Positions 33,684 through 36,942 of a stretch of 36,942 nucleotides of DNA are shown here, in pieces (position 1 is the first letter of the stretch; the number at the start of each line of letters is the position of its first letter). The position numbers and the translations under genes were made by a program. The notes beneath the pieces were generated by a model. That model saw only the letters and a list, made by a program, of their open reading frames with translations, searched no databases and had not been told where the DNA came from. Source of the DNA: SVTX01 sp045542075 (GTDB taxonomy: Bacteria; Bacillota; Clostridia; Oscillospirales; CAG-272); the NCBI GenBank assembly GCA_045542075.1, contig JAZQKI010000012.1, positions 1 to 36,942 of the forward strand, read 5' to 3'.

Positions 33684-34064
33684 TTAGTGACAGCCGCCGC
33701 AAGTAGAACAGTCGTGCGTACAGTTGCTCGCGCCCGTTGCGTTAAACATAATAGTATTGTTTACAGTCGCCATAAGCTCGTTTACTGCCGCCTGTGCCTC
33801 GTCAAGCTCAACAAAGAGCGGATTGTTTGTGATGAGGTCGTATATCTCGTCGATCCTGTCCTGGATCCTTGTGACAACGTCGGTATCTATCTCGTCGCCG
33901 TCCCCCATCTGTGTAAGCGCCTCTTGCTGAACGCCGTACTCGGCAAGAAGCTGCAAAATTTCTCCGTCGGACTCGTAAGCTGCCTTTGCCTTTCCCATTC
34001 TTATCATTCTCTCGTCTTCTTTAATTGCTTTGCCGAGCTCTGCGGCAAGTGAATAAATGCTCAT
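33684..34064 (-). CDS. YlbF family regulator with C-terminal cysteine cluster
   Basis: The 126-residue, mostly helical protein is of the Com_YlbF family (YlbF/YmcA of Bacillus subtilis), whose members form the RicAFT complex with YaaT. That complex modulates RNase Y, sporulation and competence and carries Fe-S clusters. The C-terminus holds four cysteines, C115, C119, C122 and C125, in CTHDCSTCGGCH, a plausible metal or Fe-S ligand set within one chain. The ATG at 34064 is chosen because GGAG lies nine bases upstream and the frame upstream overlaps miaB; the open frame extends 17 residues. It is 25 bases after miaB, so they are cotranscribed. No yaaT or ymcA gene is in the window. Confidence 0.88.
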   Translation of the reverse strand: MSIYSLAAELGKAIKEDERMIRMGKAKAAYESDGEILQLLAEYGVQQEALTQMGDGDEIDTDVVTRIQDRIDEIYDLITNNPLFVELDEAQAAVNELMATVNNTIMFNATGASNCTHDCSTCGGCH

Positions 34065-34089
34065 TTTGTATATCTCCGTTTTGTTTTTA

Positions 34090-35511
34090 TTATAATTTTT
34101 CACCGTAAAGCGCAAACGTATCCGCGCGTGTGACTTTTATATTTACAAATTTACCTGTATCCGAGTCATCTCCGTCGAAAAGAACTATCTTGTTCCCCTC
34201 GCTTCTGCCCGAAAATACGCTCTCGTTATTTTTACTTCTGCCGTCGCAAAGCACCTTTATTATCTTGTCCTTGAGAGGCTGATTTTTCTCATACGCTATC
34301 TGATTCTGAAGCGCGAGCAGACGGTCAAACCGCGCGCTCTTTACCTTGTCGTCAACCTGATTTTCCATTTCCGCGGCGGGCGTGCCGTTTCGGGGAGAAT
34401 AGATAAAGGAGTAGACCATATCGAATTTCACGCGCGAGAGCATATCAAGCGTGCCTTCAAAATCCTCCTCGGTCTCGCCGGGAAATCCCACGATAATGTC
34501 GGATGTCAGCGTCACGTCGGGGATCTTCTCACGCATATAATTGACGGTCTCCATATATTTTGCGGTGTCATAGCGGCGGTTCATACGCTTGAGTATCTCG
34601 TCGCTTCCCGACTGCATAGGCAAATGGAACTGATGCGCTATATGCTTGGATGCGGCTATCACGTCGATAAGCTTTTTTGACGCATCCTTTGGGTGGCTCG
34701 TCATAAAGCGGATGTAATAGTCACCCTCTATTTTATCGATATCTGCGAGCAGGTCCGCAAAATCATAAACCTCGCCATCATCACCCTTTGCGTCCTTGCC
34801 GTAGGAGTTTACGTTCTGTCCGAGCAGGGTTATATCCTTACAGCCCGACGCTACAAGCTCTTTGACCTCGGCTATTATGTCCTCGGGGCGGCGACTCCTC
34901 TCGCGTCCGCGGACGTACGGTACGATACAGTACGTGCAGAAATTGTTGCATCCGTACATTACCGAGACCCACGCCTTATAGTCGCTCTCGCGACGGATGG
35001 GCAAGCCCTCGGCAACGAGATATTCGGCTTCCTCGGGGCAATAAAGACGCTTTTGCTTCTCAATTCTCTCAACTATAAGCTGAGGCAGACGGAAAAGCGA
35101 CGATGCGCCGAAGATAAAATCAACGTAGGGGTATCTGAATTTTATGTCGTTGCGGCGGTGCTCCTGGGCGACCATACAGCCGCAAACGGCTATTATAAGC
35201 GAGGGCTTTTTTGCCTTTAAGTGCTTGAACTGACCGATAATTGAGAGTGCTCTTTTTTCGGCGTGCTCGCGGATGGCGCAGGTGTTTACGACGATAATGT
35301 CGGCGTCCTTTGGCTCGTCGCACATTTTGTAGCCCATAGCCTCGCACATGCCTGCTATTTTTTCGCTGTCAGCGACGTTTTGTTGACATCCAAAGGTCTG
35401 AATATATGCGTACTTGTCAGCGCCCGCTTTATCGTTCCACGCCCTGACTTTCTTTATATATTCCGAGTATTTTTGCATTTCACACTCGGGGAGTATTTTG
35501 TATTGCTTCAT
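34090..35511 (-). CDS. miaB: tRNA-2-methylthio-N6-dimethylallyladenosine synthase MiaB
   Basis: MiaB is a radical-SAM methylthiotransferase that adds a methylthio group to i6A37 of tRNAs reading U-starting codons. The 473-residue protein has the N-terminal MTTase domain with auxiliary cluster cysteines C42, C78 and C112 (TFGCQQN, NTCAIRE, CGCMV). The radical-SAM cluster is C188, C192 and C195 in YGCNNFCTYCIVPYVRG, and a TRAM-like domain forms the last 70 residues. The NVADSE and CAIREHA motifs are MiaB-like rather than MtaB-like. AAAGGAA lies upstream of the ATG. Promoter TTGACA-18-TATAAT lies at 35550-35579. It leads the unit with the ylbF-like gene. Confidence 0.96.
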   Translation of the reverse strand: MKQYKILPECEMQKYSEYIKKVRAWNDKAGADKYAYIQTFGCQQNVADSEKIAGMCEAMGYKMCDEPKDADIIVVNTCAIREHAEKRALSIIGQFKHLKAKKPSLIIAVCGCMVAQEHRRNDIKFRYPYVDFIFGASSLFRLPQLIVERIEKQKRLYCPEEAEYLVAEGLPIRRESDYKAWVSVMYGCNNFCTYCIVPYVRGRERSRRPEDIIAEVKELVASGCKDITLLGQNVNSYGKDAKGDDGEVYDFADLLADIDKIEGDYYIRFMTSHPKDASKKLIDVIAASKHIAHQFHLPMQSGSDEILKRMNRRYDTAKYMETVNYMREKIPDVTLTSDIIVGFPGETEEDFEGTLDMLSRVKFDMVYSFIYSPRNGTPAAEMENQVDDKVKSARFDRLLALQNQIAYEKNQPLKDKIIKVLCDGRSKNNESVFSGRSEGNKIVLFDGDDSDTGKFVNIKVTRADTFALYGEKL

Positions 35512-35549
35512 TTTATTATTCCTTTTTTAGACATAGATAGTCAAATTAT

Positions 35550-35579
35550 ATTATACTATAAAATAATATAGTTTGTCAA
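35550..35579 (-). promoter_or_regulatory. Promoter of miaB
   Basis: On the minus strand TTGACA (35579-35574) is 18 bp from TATAAT (35555-35550). A second TATAAT lies at 35550-35545, one box further downstream. Confidence 0.85.
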
Positions 35580-35603
35580 GTTTTTTCGTTTGGTTTTCTT
35601 TAC

Positions 35604-35631
35604 GTTACTTTGTCAACAGTGACAAAGTAAC
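35604..35631. repeat. Perfect 12-bp hairpin GTTACTTTGTCA
   Basis: GTTACTTTGTCA (35604-35615) pairs perfectly with TGACAAAGTAAC (35620-35631) around ACAG. It is the first of several inverted repeats in the non-coding stretch 35580-36029. No gene or conserved protein is visible in that 450-base stretch; short open frames there consist of repeat sequence. Confidence 0.75.
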
Positions 35632-35643
35632 CAAAACACCGTT

Positions 35644-35718
35644 TAAGAGGGGAATGCGTCGTAATTTCACTCCCGTGAAATTTGCTCTGCGAGCACCCGA
35701 CAACCCCTTCCCCTCTTA
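35644..35718. repeat. Compound inverted-repeat element 1
   Basis: TAAGAGGGGAA (35644-35654) and TTCCCCTCTTA (35708-35718) form an 11-bp outer stem. Inside are AATTTCAC/GTGAAATT and a short GCTC/GAGC hairpin, giving a branched structure. The outer stem sequence is repeated in element 2 (35898-35976). Confidence 0.7.
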
Positions 35719-35848
35719 AAAATCTTCCCAACCCCTCGCCTTCGGCGCAACAGGATAATAGTTTTCAGAAAACGAATAATCTCCTTCTTAGCCGATACAA
35801 GCGACAACCGAGTAGGCGTTTATATTTATCAGAACGGTCATTCTATTA

Positions 35849-35892
35849 CCCCACTGTTTTTTCGAGTTTGCTTGCAAACTCCCGGAGTGGGG
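35849..35892. repeat. Compound hairpin CCCCACT...AGTGGGG
   Basis: CCCCACT (35849-35855) pairs with AGTGGGG (35886-35892) and encloses GAGTTTGC paired with GCAAACTC around TT. It lies between the two related elements 1 and 2. Confidence 0.65.
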
Positions 35893-35897
35893 TGTTT

Positions 35898-35976
35898 CTT
35901 AAGAGGGGAGAGGGTCGTCCGTTTTGCAAAGCAAAATTTTTTCGGGAGAAAAAATAGGACATTCTCCACTCTTAAG
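35898..35976. repeat. Compound inverted-repeat element 2
   Basis: The outer arms, beginning CTTAAGAG(G/T)GGAGA, pair over about 13 of 16 bases (35898-35913 with 35961-35976). Inside is the stem TTTTGC/GCAAAA. The arm sequence TAAGAGGGGA is shared with element 1, which suggests copies of one repeat family that diverged inside. Confidence 0.65.
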
Positions 35977-35987
35977 CGGCGGTTTGA

Positions 35988-36013
35988 ATACTTTTCCGCC
36001 GTGGGAAAAGTAT
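35988..36013. repeat. Perfect 10-bp hairpin ATACTTTTCC
   Basis: ATACTTTTCC (35988-35997) pairs perfectly with GGAAAAGTAT (36004-36013) around GCCGTG. It has no T-run and lies just beyond the terminator of the hydrolase gene. Confidence 0.7.
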
Positions 36014-36029
36014 CAGAAATAAAATCATA

Positions 36030-36057
36030 AAAGCTCTGCGGTAAACCGCAGAGCTTT
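36030..36057 (-). terminator. Intrinsic terminator of the alpha/beta hydrolase gene
   Basis: AAAGCTCTGCGG pairs perfectly with CCGCAGAGCTTT around a 4-nt loop, starting three bases after the stop codon on the minus strand; T residues follow. Confidence 0.88.
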
Positions 36058-36059
36058 AT

Positions 36060-36692
36060 TCAGTCCTTTTTATGTGACAATAGCCACTTGTATGTCTCGT
36101 GATTGGTAAACGTCGGTGTCCACGCGTCGTGGTCAGCGTAGTCGTACAAAACAAGCTCGGCTTGTCCGCCCGCGGCGTTTATCTTCTCAACCATGATCTC
36201 ACTCTCGCGCGGCAGCACTATATCGTCAAGCTTACCGTGATAAGCGCGCACGGGGAAATTCACTCTGAAGCCTGCCCAATACATTCCCGCGCCGCAGCAG
36301 ATCGCCGCCGCCGTGAAAAGCTCGGGGTGCATTATTGACAGCGCCCACGACGTATATCCACCCATGCTTGAGCCCGAAAGATATACTCTCTTTTCGTCCA
36401 CGTAGTCGCGAGCAATAATATTTTTGATAAATTCCACAACATTCGGGAAATTCTCAAACCACGTAAAGTCCTGACATGCGGGCGCGACGATGATAAACTC
36501 CATATCCTCCGTCATTCTCTCGCGGCGCACAGGACAGTTCTGCGCAATAAACTCCGCGCTCTGACCAACTCCGCCCATTCCGTGAAAATAAAATATCACG
36601 GGGTATTTTTGGCTCTTGTCAAAATTTTTTGGGTAATCTATCGCAAAATCAAGCGAATAGTTATTTAACTTGAAATTTTCCGTCACAAACAT
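36060..36692 (-). CDS. Alpha/beta hydrolase (esterase / prolyl oligopeptidase-like)
   Basis: The 210-residue protein is an alpha/beta hydrolase resembling small esterases and the LpqC/PHB depolymerase-like group. It shows the oxyanion-hole segment FYFHGMGG, the nucleophile elbow GSSMGGY (serine at about 121), the acid in GKLDDIVLP and the histidine in YADHDAW, so the catalytic triad is complete. There is no signal peptide, so it is probably cytosolic; the substrate is unknown (carbohydrate esters are common in this group). The ATG at 36692 is chosen because AAAGGAG lies seven bases upstream; the open frame runs 54 residues further but through the promoter. It is monocistronic with a full-consensus promoter. 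Confidence 0.87.
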   Translation of the reverse strand: MFVTENFKLNNYSLDFAIDYPKNFDKSQKYPVIFYFHGMGGVGQSAEFIAQNCPVRRERMTEDMEFIIVAPACQDFTWFENFPNVVEFIKNIIARDYVDEKRVYLSGSSMGGYTSWALSIMHPELFTAAAICCGAGMYWAGFRVNFPVRAYHGKLDDIVLPRESEIMVEKINAAGGQAELVLYDYADHDAWTPTFTNHETYKWLLSHKKD

Positions 36693-36720
36693 AGCTTTTC
36701 TCCTTTGCAGGTTTGAGTTT

Positions 36721-36749
36721 ATTATAACATTTGGAGGTGTGATTGTCAA
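36721..36749 (-). promoter_or_regulatory. Promoter of the alpha/beta hydrolase gene
   Basis: On the minus strand TTGACA (36749-36744) is 17 bp from TATAAT (36726-36721), with TGT before the -10 box (extended -10). Confidence 0.92.
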
Positions 36750-36840
36750 TAAAAAAGTGTGTTTTGCAAAGCATGGAGAGGTAATTTTAATACGTAAAAA
36801 GCAGACTTTGAAAAAGTTAAGAAAATTTTCGAAAAAAGTG

Positions 36841-36869
36841 TTGACAAAACCCAAAAGTTAGTGTATAAT
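36841..36869 (+). promoter_or_regulatory. Promoter of the tRNA-Leu gene
   Basis: TTGACA (36841-36846) is 17 bp from TATAAT (36864-36869), full consensus. The tRNA starts about 38 bases downstream of the -10 box. The hairpin CACGC-AA-GCGTG lies in the short leader, near a possible processing site. Confidence 0.92.
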
Positions 36870-36907
36870 ACCATTTGTTGTCACGCAAGCGTGGCGAAAT
36901 TAAATAT

Positions 36908-36942
36908 GCGAGAGTGGCGGAACTGGCAGACGCGCACGTTTG
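36908..36942 (+). tRNA. tRNA-Leu, 5' part, cut by window edge
   Basis: Bases 36908-36942 give acceptor GCGAGAG, then TG and the D-arm with GGCAGACGCG, the class II leader typical of tRNA-Leu. The anticodon lies outside the window, so the isoacceptor cannot be named. Confidence 0.88.

Noticed and set aside
35682..35957. A 91-codon open frame in the non-coding stretch
   Set aside because: It runs through the inverted repeats, has no ribosome binding site and its residues follow the repeat sequence.

Overview
The window looks like a chromosomal segment from a spore-forming member of the Clostridia (Bacillota), most like an uncultured gut Oscillospirales- or Christensenellales-type genome. The reasons are strong AGGAGG-type ribosome binding sites, near-consensus TTGACA/TATAAT promoters, intrinsic terminators, Gram-positive housekeeping genes (RNase Y, SpoVG, a YlbF-family protein, the YnbB-type PLP enzyme) and a SipL-like DUF3794/LysM spore protein. 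The exact genus cannot be read from the sequence.

Layout. (1) 1-760: a minus-strand tRNA cluster (Val-Asp-Phe-Gly-Val in transcription order) behind a near-perfect promoter, with hairpin-rich spacers and a duplicated 3' fragment of tRNA-Gly. (2) 810-9138: a minus-strand gene run, murD, three M42 aminopeptidase paralogues, a YnbB-type PLP lyase, a two-domain lipoprotein and a cysteine desulfurase, ending in a terminator. (3) 9180-13813: a divergent GyrB/ParE-like topoisomerase subunit with no A-subunit partner here, then murC (minus), spoVG (plus) and a YfcE-type phosphoesterase (minus). (4) 13864-17470: a probable sporulation block, with a structured leader, three small unrecognised genes, a SipL-like protein (minus) and an Amidase_6 protein. 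(5) 17509-22400: an AI-2E family membrane protein, then two tandem solute-binding lipoprotein genes, each with its own nearly identical promoter and related terminator. (6) 22510-35579: minus-strand information-processing genes. rny has its own promoter. Upstream lies miaB - ylbF-like - (repeat-containing gap) - mutS - mutL - tgt - tldD - tldE - HAD phosphatase. (7) 35580-36942: a hairpin-dense non-coding stretch, an alpha/beta hydrolase with a consensus promoter, and the 5' end of a tRNA-Leu gene.

Functional links. MurC and MurD act in peptidoglycan precursor synthesis. MutS and MutL form the mismatch-repair pair. MiaB and Tgt modify tRNA, and the cysteine desulfurase could supply sulfur for Fe-S enzymes such as MiaB. 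The YlbF-like protein carries a four-cysteine tail and belongs to a family that in Bacillus works with RNase Y, which is also encoded here. SpoVG, the SipL-like protein and possibly the three small proteins point to endospore formation.

No mobile-element genes, CRISPR array or recognisable defence system is visible. The most unusual material is non-coding: compound hairpins in the intergenic regions, a structured leader at 13864-13950, a paired 36-bp repeat at 33538-33678, and the tRNA-Gly fragment duplication. Among the proteins, the orphan topoisomerase B subunit, the tandem solute-binding protein units and the three-gene small-protein set deserve attention.
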